Notes under the pieces: model-generated | The model's database searches: none | What the model was told of the DNA's origin: nothing | What the model saw: only the letters and a program-made list of their open reading frames with translations | Source: Acinetobacter oleivorans DR1 | GTDB taxonomy: Bacteria > Pseudomonadota > Gammaproteobacteria > Pseudomonadales > Moraxellaceae | Direction of reading: 5' to 3' | Length of the DNA: 64,000 nucleotides | Assembly (NCBI RefSeq): GCF_000196795.1 | Contig: NC_014259.1 | Coordinates: 248,001-312,000 of the forward strand | Part shown: piece by piece, positions 1 through 8,100 of the stretch | Layout: each line of letters opens with the position of its first letter | Numbering within the stretch: position 1 is the first letter of the stretch | Translations under genes and position numbers: made by a program

Positions 1-1
1 A

Positions 2-646
2 AGTGCGGTTGATCATGCTATGCATAGCGAGTTTAAAAAAGATGAGATTATGCATAAATTTCATAATGAAGACTGGTTCGATGAAAATTATTATAAACGT
101 CATATTTTAGAGTGTGTTATCCGCATTCATATGAATAATGAATTAGATGCAAATGCAGTGCGTGTTGCAGCCATCAATAATATCTCTGCCGCAAAACAGC
201 TTTCATATTATTTATATGAGGAATTTGGTCACGATGAAATGTTCGGTCAGGATTTGACTAAATATGGCTATTCTTCAGATCAGATCGTTTCAAAAAATGC
301 ATTTCCTGAAACATGGAAACTGATGGGGTATTTAAACTTTTGTGTAGAGAAATTTGGGGCATTACCAGCAGTCGTTTGGGACTGGTTCCTCGAATATTAT
401 GGTGACAAATTTAATAATTTTATTACGCAAAAAGCGGGTGTTCATATGGGGAATCAGGCTGTATCGGGCGCAGCTTCGCATGTTGCATTTGATGAAGCTG
501 AAGACCATAGCGGCATGATGACAGAGATGCTTTCTTCTGTAATTAAGACACAAGAAGACTTTGATCTAGCAATCAAGCATATCAATAGCTTTGTTCCGAT
601 GGTGGGTGAGTATTTTCAGGCTGTACGTGCTGAAACGCTTTCATAG
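2..646 (+). CDS. Heme-oxygenase-like iron-containing redox enzyme (5' truncated)
   Basis: The reading frame is open to the window edge, so the true start lies upstream; the first internal ATG is at 20. The protein is all-helical in composition. Counting from that ATG it has an acidic/His pair in a helix (E67, E68, H71) and a later H154-x3-D158-x4-H163 pattern. This layout fits the heme-oxygenase-like di-iron oxidase superfamily (CADD, UndA, BesC), whose members oxidise or cleave small amino- or fatty-acid substrates. The metal ligands are my assignment by eye. It is followed after 15 bp by a ferredoxin-reductase gene, a plausible electron source, and then by two ATP-grasp ligases, which suggests a biosynthetic role. 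The substrate is unknown. Confidence 0.7.
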   Translation, partial: SAVDHAMHSEFKKDEIMHKFHNEDWFDENYYKRHILECVIRIHMNNELDANAVRVAAINNISAAKQLSYYLYEEFGHDEMFGQDLTKYGYSSDQIVSKNAFPETWKLMGYLNFCVEKFGALPAVVWDWFLEYYGDKFNNFITQKAGVHMGNQAVSGAASHVAFDEAEDHSGMMTEMLSSVIKTQEDFDLAIKHINSFVPMVGEYFQAVRAETLS

Positions 647-661
647 CAATGGACTTAGAAT

Positions 662-1552
662 ATGCCAATGGTAAATATCCGCATTCAAGAGCATATTTAC
701 ATTGCTGATTCTGAACAGTCTCTCATCGATGCGGTGCCAGATAGCGCCGTGATGAAAGGCTGTTTAAAAGGTGTGTGCCGGGTTTGTCGATGTAAGCTCA
801 AAGGTGGAGTCGTATATGAGTCGGGAAATCAGGTTGCCGTAGGACAAGAGTTCTTACCTTGTATTAGCTATGCTCATAGCGATGTCGAAATCGCACCATT
901 GGTTAATAATTTTAGTGTGGCTCAACTTGTTGGTAGAAGTTTTCTTGCTGAAAATATTGTTGAGCTCACATTTAAAATTAAAAGGACGTTCTTTAGCTCT
1001 AAAGCAATTGTGAATATCAAACACCCATCAGAGCCTTTAATTCGAAGTTACTCTGTGGTTTCACTGGGTGTGAAAAATTATGATTTTTTTGTTTTGCACA
1101 TAAAATTAAGACCAAATGGAATATTTTCTAACTTATTTGAAAAGCTAGCGATTGGTGATCAATTAGAATACAACCTGAATAATCATATAGAACCTGAATA
1201 CGAGAAAAATATCTCTACGCTGAATATTGTAAGCGGTGGAAGCGGCATGGGAGCTGCCCTTACTCGTGGATTGGATCTCATCCGAAAAAATCCTATTTCT
1301 AAAGTAAATATCTATGCGATTAATCGGTCGGTTTTAAGTGATTATCATCAACATTGCTTCAATGTTTTTCGAGAACAAGTTGATGCTGAGGTCAATATTA
1401 TAAATATCCCGTTTTGTACGTGGACGAATAATGGATTTGATTTTTCAAATTATTTGGACTCTCACGAGTTAACAGTGGGTGTTGGTTCTACCCCAATAAT
1501 TAATAAAATTTTAAATCAGCCTCTGTGTGAGTTAGAAAGTTTTGGTCCCTAA
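662..1552 (+). CDS. 2Fe-2S ferredoxin / FAD-NAD(P) reductase fusion
   Basis: The 296-residue protein begins with a plant-type 2Fe-2S ferredoxin domain with ligands C34, C39, C42 and C67 (C-x4-C-x2-C ... C). A flavin reductase domain follows; its RSYSVVS segment matches the FAD-binding R-x-Y-S motif of the ferredoxin-NADP reductase family, and a Gly-rich VSGGSGMGAAL segment begins the nucleotide-binding half. Such fusions pass electrons from NAD(P)H to an oxygenase. It sits between a heme-oxygenase-like iron enzyme and ATP-grasp genes with gaps of about 15 bp, so it is probably the reductase partner of that enzyme. The C-terminal NAD domain is short and diverged. Confidence 0.8.
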   Translation: MPMVNIRIQEHIYIADSEQSLIDAVPDSAVMKGCLKGVCRVCRCKLKGGVVYESGNQVAVGQEFLPCISYAHSDVEIAPLVNNFSVAQLVGRSFLAENIVELTFKIKRTFFSSKAIVNIKHPSEPLIRSYSVVSLGVKNYDFFVLHIKLRPNGIFSNLFEKLAIGDQLEYNLNNHIEPEYEKNISTLNIVSGGSGMGAALTRGLDLIRKNPISKVNIYAINRSVLSDYHQHCFNVFREQVDAEVNIINIPFCTWTNNGFDFSNYLDSHELTVGVGSTPIINKILNQPLCELESFGP

Positions 1553-1566
1553 CGGAGACTGTAACA

Positions 1567-2778
1567 ATGACAGTAGTAGTTATAGAACCTATTTCTTCAG
1601 GCGTCACTTATTTAAATGCCGCTCAAGAATTAGGGATAGATTTATATGTTTTTTCTACTGATGAAGGAGAGTGCAGCATTGATGGAACAATGCGCCAAAA
1701 AGCAAAAGAAATAATAAAAATAGATACCAGTGATTTTCATAGTCAACTCTCTAAAATTGTTGAGTTAAAGACCATAAAAGCCATATTACCTGGTGTTGAA
1801 TATGCAGTACCTATGGCAGCACAACTCGGTAACTCATTTGCCAAAAACTCACTTGAATATGTGGCAGCTCAAACAGTTCGAAATAAATTTAAATTTCGTG
1901 ACAAGCTAACCAAGTCGGGTTTAAGCGATATTAAATATGCCTTGATTTCACAGGGTAAAGAAATTGACTTACCTCTAGGTTTTAAGTTTCCTGCTGTAGT
2001 AAAGCCAGTTGATATGGCGGGCAGTATGTCTGTTAAAAAAGTTGCAGATTTTGAGGAACTTTTAACAACAGTTGAAGCGATCTGGAAAGCTAAGCCTAAC
2101 GATATTGGTTTCTATGCCAGTGGTGATTTAATTGTTGAAGAATACATTGTAGGTAAAGAATACAGTGTTGAAGGAATTATCCATACAGATGGAAAAATAA
2201 CCTTTGCTTCGCTAACAGAAAAACTATTAGGGCCAGAACCTTACTTTGTCGAAATTGGGCATATTGTGGGTAATCAATATGACCGCCAATTTTCTGCACA
2301 TGTTTTTGACTATGCCGAAAAAGTAATTCGAACCTTAGAGTTAAATATAGGGCCTTTTCACTTAGAACTGCGAGTTACACCTCAAGGAAAAGCAGTCGCA
2401 ATTGAGTTAGCAGCACGTTTACCGGGCGACAATATTGTTGAGTTAATTAAATTGGCGACTAATTTTGACCTTGCTCAAGCGGTACTGAGTGAATACCTAG
2501 ACCTGCCATATGCACCTTCAATAGAGAAAAATCTGGTTTCTGCAATTGCCTTTATGCCCCAAGGTAATCACCGTCTGTTCAAAGGTTTTAGTGGTTTAGA
2601 TCAACTGTTAGAAGCACCTGAATGTGTACATCATCACTTCTACTATGAAACAAACGATGAACTGGCGTGCAACCATGATTGGACCTCACGATTAGGCTAC
2701 TTCATTTTCCGTTCCGAAAGCGAAGATAAGATCCGTAGTTTAGTCAAACATATACATGAGCAGGTGAAAGTCATATGA
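1567..2778 (+). CDS. ATP-grasp ligase, L-amino acid ligase-like
   Basis: This 403-residue protein has an ATP-grasp core. FPAVVKPVDMAGS is the ATP-binding beta strand and small loop, VEEYIVGKEYSVEG is the hinge region, and HLELRVTPQGKAVAIELAAR carries metal and phosphate ligands. The arrangement matches the carboxylate-amine ligase branch that makes dipeptides (BacD or YwfE-type) and related amides. It overlaps the next gene by 4 bp (ATGA), so the two ligases are probably translationally coupled. The product is likely an amide or peptide bond in an unidentified small molecule. Carbamoyl-phosphate synthase or PurK roles are unlikely, because the partner subunits are absent and the neighbours are redox enzymes. 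Confidence 0.8.
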   Translation: MTVVVIEPISSGVTYLNAAQELGIDLYVFSTDEGECSIDGTMRQKAKEIIKIDTSDFHSQLSKIVELKTIKAILPGVEYAVPMAAQLGNSFAKNSLEYVAAQTVRNKFKFRDKLTKSGLSDIKYALISQGKEIDLPLGFKFPAVVKPVDMAGSMSVKKVADFEELLTTVEAIWKAKPNDIGFYASGDLIVEEYIVGKEYSVEGIIHTDGKITFASLTEKLLGPEPYFVEIGHIVGNQYDRQFSAHVFDYAEKVIRTLELNIGPFHLELRVTPQGKAVAIELAARLPGDNIVELIKLATNFDLAQAVLSEYLDLPYAPSIEKNLVSAIAFMPQGNHRLFKGFSGLDQLLEAPECVHHHFYYETNDELACNHDWTSRLGYFIFRSESEDKIRSLVKHIHEQVKVI

Positions 2779-3971
2779 AACATGTATTAATCATCAATAG
2801 ATATGACGATGAACTATCTGATTATAATAAATATATAGATCACGATACTGTGCATGTGTCTTATATTTCCTTAACAGAAACGATGCGTTATATCACTTCT
2901 TCAAACTGTTATTGCATAGCTGGGTTAGAGCAGTTAAATGAAGAAGAAGTTCTCGATCAGGCTAAAAAAATCTATAGGAAAAAACCTATAGATTATGTTA
3001 TTGCCATCTCAGAATATGACCTCGACGCTGCTGCTCGCATCCGAACTGAATTGAATATTGTGGGTGCAACCGTCGAAGACAATTTGTTGTGCCGTAATAA
3101 GAAAAAAATGAAAGATGCTTTAGCTCACTCAACTGTACGTTATCCAAAATATGCCGAAGTATCTTCGTATCAAGATATTGAAAAGTTTTTGCTGGAAATT
3201 GGCTCAGCTATTATTTTAAAACCTCAAGTAGGCGCGGCTTCTGAAGGGGTAATTAAAATTAGTGAGTTAGCCGATATTCCTCGTTTATCTTCATATGCGG
3301 GCTATGAAGTAGAAGAATTTGTTGAAGGGGGTATCTATCATGTCGATGCGATTATTTCAGACAATCAAATGCCTTACTTTAAAGTCTCAAAATATATTAA
3401 TACCTGTTTAGACTTCAGAAATGGTGCGCCATTAGGCTCTGTAACGATTGATAATTCTGAATTTATTAACAAAGTAGAAAAATTTACTTTAGATGTGTGT
3501 AAATTCTTAAAATTAAAAGATCAGGCAATTCATCTTGAATTTATTGAATCTAAGGGTGAGTTGGTCTTTTTAGAAGTAGGTGGAAGAGTCGGCGGTGGAG
3601 AAATTCCATTCATCACATTACGCAATGAGTCTGTCGACTTATATGAAATGTGGATTAAGGCGGCCATGAAAATTCCACAAGAGCCAGTGAACACGAAAAT
3701 AACGGGTTTTCTGATGATGCCTAATCCTTATAGTTCAGGCTTTTTATTTAATGGGATTAAAGAGCTCGAAAATGAAACCATTACCTATCAATTGATTCAG
3801 GAAAGTGGTGACCATAACAATTTTAGTTATGAAAATATCCCTGCCAAAATTCACTTTATGGGAGATAGTCAAATACAGGTCGAAGATGCGATTAAAAATA
3901 GTATGAAAATTTTGCAAAGCGCAATTTGTCAAAATCATCATTCTAATTTGAGTCTGAGTGAATCTTCTTAG
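2775..3971 (+). CDS. ATP-grasp domain ligase
   Basis: The second ATP-grasp protein of the operon has 398 residues. Recognisable elements are SAIILKPQVGAASEGV (ATP-binding lysine strand and loop), YEVEEFVEGGIYHVDAI (hinge) and HLEFIESKGELVFLEVGGR (acidic metal ligands plus a terminal Arg). It is only distantly similar to the upstream ligase, so the pair probably forms two different bonds rather than being a recent duplication. It is the last gene before a terminator at about 4.0 kb. The substrate is unknown. The closest functional analogy is the D-Ala-D-Ala ligase and L-amino acid ligase class. Confidence 0.8.
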   Translation: MKHVLIINRYDDELSDYNKYIDHDTVHVSYISLTETMRYITSSNCYCIAGLEQLNEEEVLDQAKKIYRKKPIDYVIAISEYDLDAAARIRTELNIVGATVEDNLLCRNKKKMKDALAHSTVRYPKYAEVSSYQDIEKFLLEIGSAIILKPQVGAASEGVIKISELADIPRLSSYAGYEVEEFVEGGIYHVDAIISDNQMPYFKVSKYINTCLDFRNGAPLGSVTIDNSEFINKVEKFTLDVCKFLKLKDQAIHLEFIESKGELVFLEVGGRVGGGEIPFITLRNESVDLYEMWIKAAMKIPQEPVNTKITGFLMMPNPYSSGFLFNGIKELENETITYQLIQESGDHNNFSYENIPAKIHFMGDSQIQVEDAIKNSMKILQSAICQNHHSNLSLSESS

Positions 3972-3998
3972 TTGAGATTTGGCTAAATTCTAAAAATC

Positions 3999-4033
3999 AA
4001 AAGGCTTGGACTTAAAATGTTCAGGCCTTTTTA
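3999..4033 (+). terminator. Rho-independent terminator of the ATP-grasp operon
   Basis: A 9-bp stem including G-U pairs, GGCTTGGAC with GTTCAGGCC, is flanked by AAAA and TTTTT. It lies 28 bp after the last ligase stop codon. Confidence 0.7.
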
Positions 4034-4153
4034 AATGGTGTAATGAAAGTACCTAATTTAAATAGCATTGTAAGGGACTTTTGTTTCAGAGAATTGTGAT
4101 TTATAAAACTTACTCATATTATATAATTAGTTAATTATTAAAGAATTTTAAAA

Positions 4154-4897
4154 ATGATTAAATCTATTATTTCAGGTTGTGCGGTTCTTACACTTTCGGC
4201 TTTGGCGGTCACGCATGCAGAGTTTTCTTTTGAACAAGAATTACAACAAGGCTGTAATAAAGTGAAGCAATACGCGAGCTTAGGTAAGAAAAATTACGAC
4301 CAAAAACAATATAAAAAAGCGCTCGAAAATTTCCAGAACCAAGCTTCTTGGACTGCATTTTGTAAAGCCAATGCAGATGAAACCACAGTTAAATTTACCG
4401 ACCGTGATGTTGAAGTTGCTAACAATAATGTGGGCTTAGCCTACGCAAAATTGGGTCAGCCACTTTGGGCGAGATCGTGGTTTATGCTCGATGACAAATC
4501 AAAATCGAGCCAGTTTAATCTTAAGCAATTACCTACACCTAAGGCCTCAAATGATTTGTCAGGTGAGTATGTACGTTATTCAGGTTTTGGTGAGTGGGAT
4601 CACATCACGGTAAGCCGTGAGAAGAGCCAATATGCAATCAGCTATGCTGGTTTATATATGGGTCTTAGAAGCTTAATTTACGGCCCGAACATGGGTGAGT
4701 TTGGGACCACAATGCCGAGCAATAAAAAGCAAACCATTTATAAAGACGAAGACTGTCGTATTCAACTCGACTTTAAAACCAACGCGAAATTAGGAAATTA
4801 TATTCAGGTCAAACAAAACGAGGGTAACTCGGGCTGTGGCTTTGGACATAACGTTTATGCAGATGGTACATATTTAAAAGTTGAGTCTGGGAAATAA
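4154..4897 (+). CDS. Secreted TPR-like protein of unknown function
   Basis: The 247-residue protein starts with a signal peptide (MIKSIISGCAVLTLSALAVTHA, probable cleavage after THA), so it is exported. Residues of about 30-110 read as one or two TPR-like helical hairpins: KKNYDQKQYKKALENF, then NNNVGLAYAKLGQPLWARSWF. The C-terminal half is probably beta-rich, with a Cys pair (CRIQL and SGCGFG). It is followed 20 bp later by another exported protein and probably co-transcribed with it. I do not recognise a named family. A cytoplasmic location is unlikely given the leader. Confidence 0.75.
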   Translation: MIKSIISGCAVLTLSALAVTHAEFSFEQELQQGCNKVKQYASLGKKNYDQKQYKKALENFQNQASWTAFCKANADETTVKFTDRDVEVANNNVGLAYAKLGQPLWARSWFMLDDKSKSSQFNLKQLPTPKASNDLSGEYVRYSGFGEWDHITVSREKSQYAISYAGLYMGLRSLIYGPNMGEFGTTMPSNKKQTIYKDEDCRIQLDFKTNAKLGNYIQVKQNEGNSGCGFGHNVYADGTYLKVESGK

Positions 4898-4917
4898 ACC
4901 TAAAAATAGGGAATTGA

Positions 4918-5310
4918 ATGATGAATAAATTTGCACGGTTGCTACTCGTTTCTACGATTGCCATTTCATCTCAAATTTACGCCGAGCCAACCAGCACATG
5001 CAAAGAAGTGAAATTCCAAAAAGCCGATGAGGCGTGGAGTGGGCACTATTATTTAAATGGCGTGATGGAAGTTGGTTCAGAGCTTTTACTTCAGCCAGAC
5101 GGTAAGTTTAAATGGATGCTTGCTGTGGGTGCTTTAGACCAATATGCCGAAGGTACATGGTGGAAAAATGGTGACTGTATTGGTTTAAAACCAGAGGCTA
5201 AATTTAAAAAAGATTTAAGTATTTTCCCTGAAAGCCTAACGATTTCTGACAAATCATTAGACGCGATTTGGGAAGGGGGACGCCAACAAGGCACATATAG
5301 CAAAGACTAA
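4918..5310 (+). CDS. Small exported protein of unknown function
   Basis: This 130-residue protein has a clear signal peptide ending near QIYA-EP. The mature part is short, aromatic and beta-rich (WSGHYYLNG, KFKWMLAVGALDQYAEGTWW) with two cysteines (CKEV and GDCIG) that could form a disulfide. Its pattern, a small domain in which output is weighed against a 'plus/minus' signal such as GTW-x-NGD, resembles beta-barrel lipocalin-like folds, but this is only an impression. It lies directly after another secreted protein and ends at a strong terminator. The second Met at 4921 is an equally good start. Confidence 0.7.
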   Translation: MMNKFARLLLVSTIAISSQIYAEPTSTCKEVKFQKADEAWSGHYYLNGVMEVGSELLLQPDGKFKWMLAVGALDQYAEGTWWKNGDCIGLKPEAKFKKDLSIFPESLTISDKSLDAIWEGGRQQGTYSKD

Positions 5311-5312
5311 AT

Positions 5313-5343
5313 AAAAAAGTCCGACACTGAGTCGGACTTTTTT
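5313..5343. terminator. Bidirectional terminator
   Basis: The stem GTCCGAC / GTCGGAC has a 5-nt loop and is flanked by AAAAAA and TTTTTT, so it can act on both strands. It separates the convergent exported protein and aldo/keto reductase genes. Confidence 0.9.
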
Positions 5344-5355
5344 ATGACTTAGATA

Positions 5356-6357
5356 TTAGTGATTGACCGCAGCAAGTTGCTGAGCGTTATAGCGTGCGCC
5401 CATGTTTGGATATCTCGCGATAATCGCTTCAATTTCTGCCAAGTCTGCTGTTGTTAAATGAAGGTCTACGGCACCCGCATTTTCCACGAGACGCTCGATT
5501 TTACGCGTACCCGGAATTGGAATAATGTCGTCACCTTGCGCCAAAATCCAAGCCAAAGCCAGTTGAGCTGCTGTCGCATTTTTGCTTTGAGCAAAGTCGC
5601 TAAATGCTTGCGCCAAGCTTTGGTTATTTTTCCAGTTATCGCCTTGATAGCGTGGTAACTGACGACGGAAATCACTTTCGTCTAGGCTGCTCACATCAAG
5701 CGTATTGGTGATTAAACCACGCGATAACGGTGAATACGGCACAAGGCTAATGCCTAACTCACGAATGGTTTTAAAGTGCGTATCTTCCAGCTCACGGGTA
5801 AGCAATGAATATTCATGTTGAACCGCTGCAATCGGGTGAATCGCATGCGCTTTACGAATAGTTTCAGCTGACGCCTCACTGAGTCCTAAATAACGAACTT
5901 TACCTTGTTTGACCAAATCGGCCATTGCCCCAATCGTGTCTTCAACTGGAATGTTTGGGTCAATGCGGTGTGCATAATACAAATCAATCACGTCTGTATT
6001 TAAGCGTTTTAAACTGTTTTCGACCGCAACTTTAATCCACTCTGGAGAACCGTCGATATAAGACTCTAAAGAGTTTTGTGGGTTAAGGTTGTCTTCTTTA
6101 TAGCGAAAGCCGAATTTGGTCGCTAAGAACACTTTGTCGCGATGTTTTTCTAAAACTTTTGAGAGCAAAACTTCGTTTGCGCCGTTGCCGTACATGTCGG
6201 CGGTATCCCAAAAGTTAATGCCGAGGTCTAATGCCTTTTCTAGGGTTGCAATGCTTTGTGTGTCGTCTGAGGCACCATAGGCAAAGCTCATTCCCATGCA
6301 ACCTAAACCAAGTGCTGATACTTTTTCGCCTGTTTGTCCTAAAGTTCTATATTTCAT
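5356..6357 (-). CDS. Aldo/keto reductase
   Basis: The 333-residue NADPH-dependent carbonyl reductase has a TIM-barrel fold. The family tetrad is visible as D51 and Y56 in DTADMYG, K81 in ATKFGF and H130 in YYAHR. The C-terminal IPIPGTRKIERLVEN is the usual NADPH 2'-phosphate-binding loop. It belongs to the YajO/AKR13-like bacterial group. An AraC-type regulator lies immediately upstream on the same strand (111 bp) and is a plausible regulator. The physiological aldehyde or ketone cannot be told from sequence. Confidence 0.92.
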   Translation of the reverse strand: MKYRTLGQTGEKVSALGLGCMGMSFAYGASDDTQSIATLEKALDLGINFWDTADMYGNGANEVLLSKVLEKHRDKVFLATKFGFRYKEDNLNPQNSLESYIDGSPEWIKVAVENSLKRLNTDVIDLYYAHRIDPNIPVEDTIGAMADLVKQGKVRYLGLSEASAETIRKAHAIHPIAAVQHEYSLLTRELEDTHFKTIRELGISLVPYSPLSRGLITNTLDVSSLDESDFRRQLPRYQGDNWKNNQSLAQAFSDFAQSKNATAAQLALAWILAQGDDIIPIPGTRKIERLVENAGAVDLHLTTADLAEIEAIIARYPNMGARYNAQQLAAVNH

Positions 6358-6468
6358 TTTTCACACTCTTTTTGCAAAATCACTTGAGTAGAAAAACTAT
6401 AAAATGCTTTGGCTCAAACTGACGTATAACATTCAAACCAATAATTATAAAATTCAAACAATCTGTTT

Positions 6469-7371
6469 TTAGGCTACACAGTCTTCGCGAAATTTTTTAG
6501 GTGAAAAGCCCGTATTTTTCTTAAAGAAGTTGGTGAAATACGCTGAATATTCAAAGCCTAAGCTATAGGCAATTTCAGAAATATTCCAACTGGTATGTTG
6601 TAGCAACGCTTTGGCTTCTTGAGTAATGCGCGAACTAATATGCTCGGATGTGGTTTTACCTGTAGCTTCTTTTACAGCTCGGTTTAAATGGTTTACATGC
6701 ACCGACAGACCATAGGCATAGTCATTTGCAGTTTTGAGTTTGAGCTGAAAATGGGGCGAGTCAATTGGGAACTGGCGTTCTAATAATTCAAAGAACAAAT
6801 GGCAAATCCGAACCGCAGCATTGCTATGTTTTTCAAACTGTTGGGTCGGTTGCATTTTCATGGCTTCATGCACAATCAGGTGCAAATAGTTTCTTAAAAC
6901 GTTGTATTTGTGAATATAGTCTGAATTTATTTCAGTCATCATCTTTTTGAAAATAAATGAAATTTCCTCAACCTGTTGGTCATTTAAAAAATACAGCGGG
7001 TCGCCGTCGACTTTAAACAGCGGTGAGTCTTTTAAAAAGCTTTGTCTAGATTCTTGGTTTACAAACTCTTCGGTAAATAGGCAAAACCAGCCTGCCTGTT
7101 CGGGCGAATTAATTTCCCATGCATAGGGAACCATTGGGTTTGAAAACAGTAAAGCAGGGCGATCTACCTTTATCCAACGGTTGGCGTAGTGAAGTTCGCC
7201 TGTGCCTAAAACCAGTGAAATTTTATAATAATCGCGGCGGCTATAAGGTGTGAGAAACGAGCAGGCATCGCGTTGGAACACATTGAAATGTCCAAATGAA
7301 GTCGATGGAACCGAGTAATCGCTATCTCTGGTTAAAGAAAAGCGGCGATAAAAATCATGTATGGTTTCCAT
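6469..7371 (-). CDS. AraC family transcriptional regulator
   Basis: A 300-residue regulator has an N-terminal cupin-like sensing domain (FQRDACSFLTPYSRRDYYKISLVLGTGELHYANRW) and a C-terminal double helix-turn-helix. The second HTH is typical: AYSLGFEYSAYFTNFFKKNTGFSPKKFRE. I take the ATG at 7371, preceded by AGGCAAAGAC, rather than an upstream TTG at 7419. The gene lies upstream of the aldo/keto reductase in the same orientation and probably controls it. The effector is unknown. Confidence 0.88.
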   Translation of the reverse strand: METIHDFYRRFSLTRDSDYSVPSTSFGHFNVFQRDACSFLTPYSRRDYYKISLVLGTGELHYANRWIKVDRPALLFSNPMVPYAWEINSPEQAGWFCLFTEEFVNQESRQSFLKDSPLFKVDGDPLYFLNDQQVEEISFIFKKMMTEINSDYIHKYNVLRNYLHLIVHEAMKMQPTQQFEKHSNAAVRICHLFFELLERQFPIDSPHFQLKLKTANDYAYGLSVHVNHLNRAVKEATGKTTSEHISSRITQEAKALLQHTSWNISEIAYSLGFEYSAYFTNFFKKNTGFSPKKFREDCVA

Positions 7372-7557
7372 GTCTTTGCCTGCGTGCGTTATCAATTTAT
7401 TTAAAGTTATAAAATTCAAACTTTATTTACTGTAGCTTTTATTTATAGCGTGATCAATCGGGTCATTTAAACAGTTTTGAAAATGAATGATAAATTAATA
7501 ATGAGAAAATGAGCCAATAGAAATAAAAATATTTTATAAATTAGCAATATATGTTTA

Positions 7558-7586
7558 TTGACACTTAAAATCTTGAGAATTATTCT
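7558..7586 (+). promoter_or_regulatory. Sigma70 promoter of the C4-like RNA array
   Basis: A perfect -35 box TTGACA (7558-7563), a 17-bp spacer and TATTCT (7581-7586) lie just upstream of three tandem structured units. The same layout recurs at 7966. Confidence 0.75.
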
Positions 7587-7606
7587 TTGCCTGCAAACCA
7601 CTTTAG

Positions 7607-7679
7607 GGTAGAGCGATAAGGGGACACTTTCGGGTGTGCTGGTACTGTGCCCAGTCTGCTAACCCCTTATCGATCTGCC
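7607..7679 (+). ncRNA. C4-like structured RNA, unit 1
   Basis: The first of three tandem units folds into a long outer stem (GGTAGAGCGATAAGGGG against CCCCTTATCGATCTGCC) enclosing two hairpins: ACAC-loop-GTGT, and CTGG...CCAG followed by TCTGCTAAC. The three-way-junction shape matches the C4 antisense RNA of phage P1, and C4-like small RNAs have been described in Acinetobacter. The direct evidence is the fold and the compensatory changes between units. The assignment to C4 is inference. Confidence 0.65.
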
Positions 7680-7689
7680 ACCATTCTAC

Positions 7690-7765
7690 GGTAGAACGAT
7701 AAGGGAACACCTTCAGGTGTGCTGGTTGCTTTTGTACCAGTCTGCTAATCCCTTTTCGTTTTGCC
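7690..7765 (+). ncRNA. C4-like structured RNA, unit 2
   Basis: The second tandem unit starts 83 bp after the first. The outer stem is GGTAGAACGATAAGGGA against TCCCTTTTCGTTTTGCC; the GGGA/TCCC pair replaces GGGG/CCCC of unit 1, so pairing is kept. The inner hairpins are CACCTTCAGGTG and CTGGT...ACCAG. Its apical loop contains CTTTTG, complementary to six bases of the Shine-Dalgarno region at 8214-8221. Confidence 0.65.
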
Positions 7766-7775
7766 ACCATTCTAT

Positions 7776-7850
7776 GGTAGAGCGATAAGAGGACACCTTC
7801 GGGTGTGCTGGTTCTGTGTGTCCAGTCTGCTAACCTCTTTTCGTTCTGCC
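7776..7850 (+). ncRNA. C4-like structured RNA, unit 3
   Basis: The third tandem unit starts 86 bp after unit 2. The outer stem GGTAGAGCGATAAGAGG pairs with CCTCTTTTCGTTCTGCC; GAGG/CCTC is another compensatory replacement. The inner hairpins are CACCTTCGGGTG and CTGG...CCAG. All three units are probably transcribed from the promoter at 7558 and would need processing to be separated. Confidence 0.65.
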
Positions 7851-7872
7851 ACCATTTTTAGTGTTACTATGA

Positions 7873-7914
7873 TATCTTTAGATTTAAGTTGAAGATCTTT
7901 TTAGCTTAAATATC
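7873..7914. repeat. AT-rich inverted repeat after the RNA array
   Basis: Imperfect arms TTAGATTTAAG and CTTAAATATCTAA face each other around an AT-rich loop, about 25 bp after unit 3. It could end transcription of the array, but there is no clear T-tract. The rest of 7851-7965 shows nothing else. Confidence 0.35.
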
Positions 7915-7965
7915 TAATTGAATAAACAACAATAATTATTTAACTAATTTCTATTCAACCTTACA

Positions 7966-7994
7966 TTGACACTCAAAAACGTGCGGATTATCCT
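7966..7994 (+). promoter_or_regulatory. Second sigma70 promoter of the C4-like locus
   Basis: TTGACA (7966-7971), a 17-bp spacer and TATCCT (7989-7994). The flanking bases (TTGACACT, GATTAT, CTTTGC) repeat those of the promoter at 7558, so the two promoter-plus-RNA modules look like paralogous copies. Confidence 0.7.
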
Positions 7995-8100
7995 TTGCGT
8001 GCTGGCCTACATTGCCAGTTAGCTTTTGACAGAGCTGGAACAAAAGGCGCACAACAACGTATTATTTCGTTTTGTGCGTTCTCTTAAGTCACGCCTTTAT

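Noticed and set aside
7600..7860. Three near-identical repeats as a CRISPR array
   Set aside because: The units are 73-76 bp and almost contiguous, with no short constant repeat and unique spacers. They fold as paired stems with compensatory changes, and no cas gene is near.
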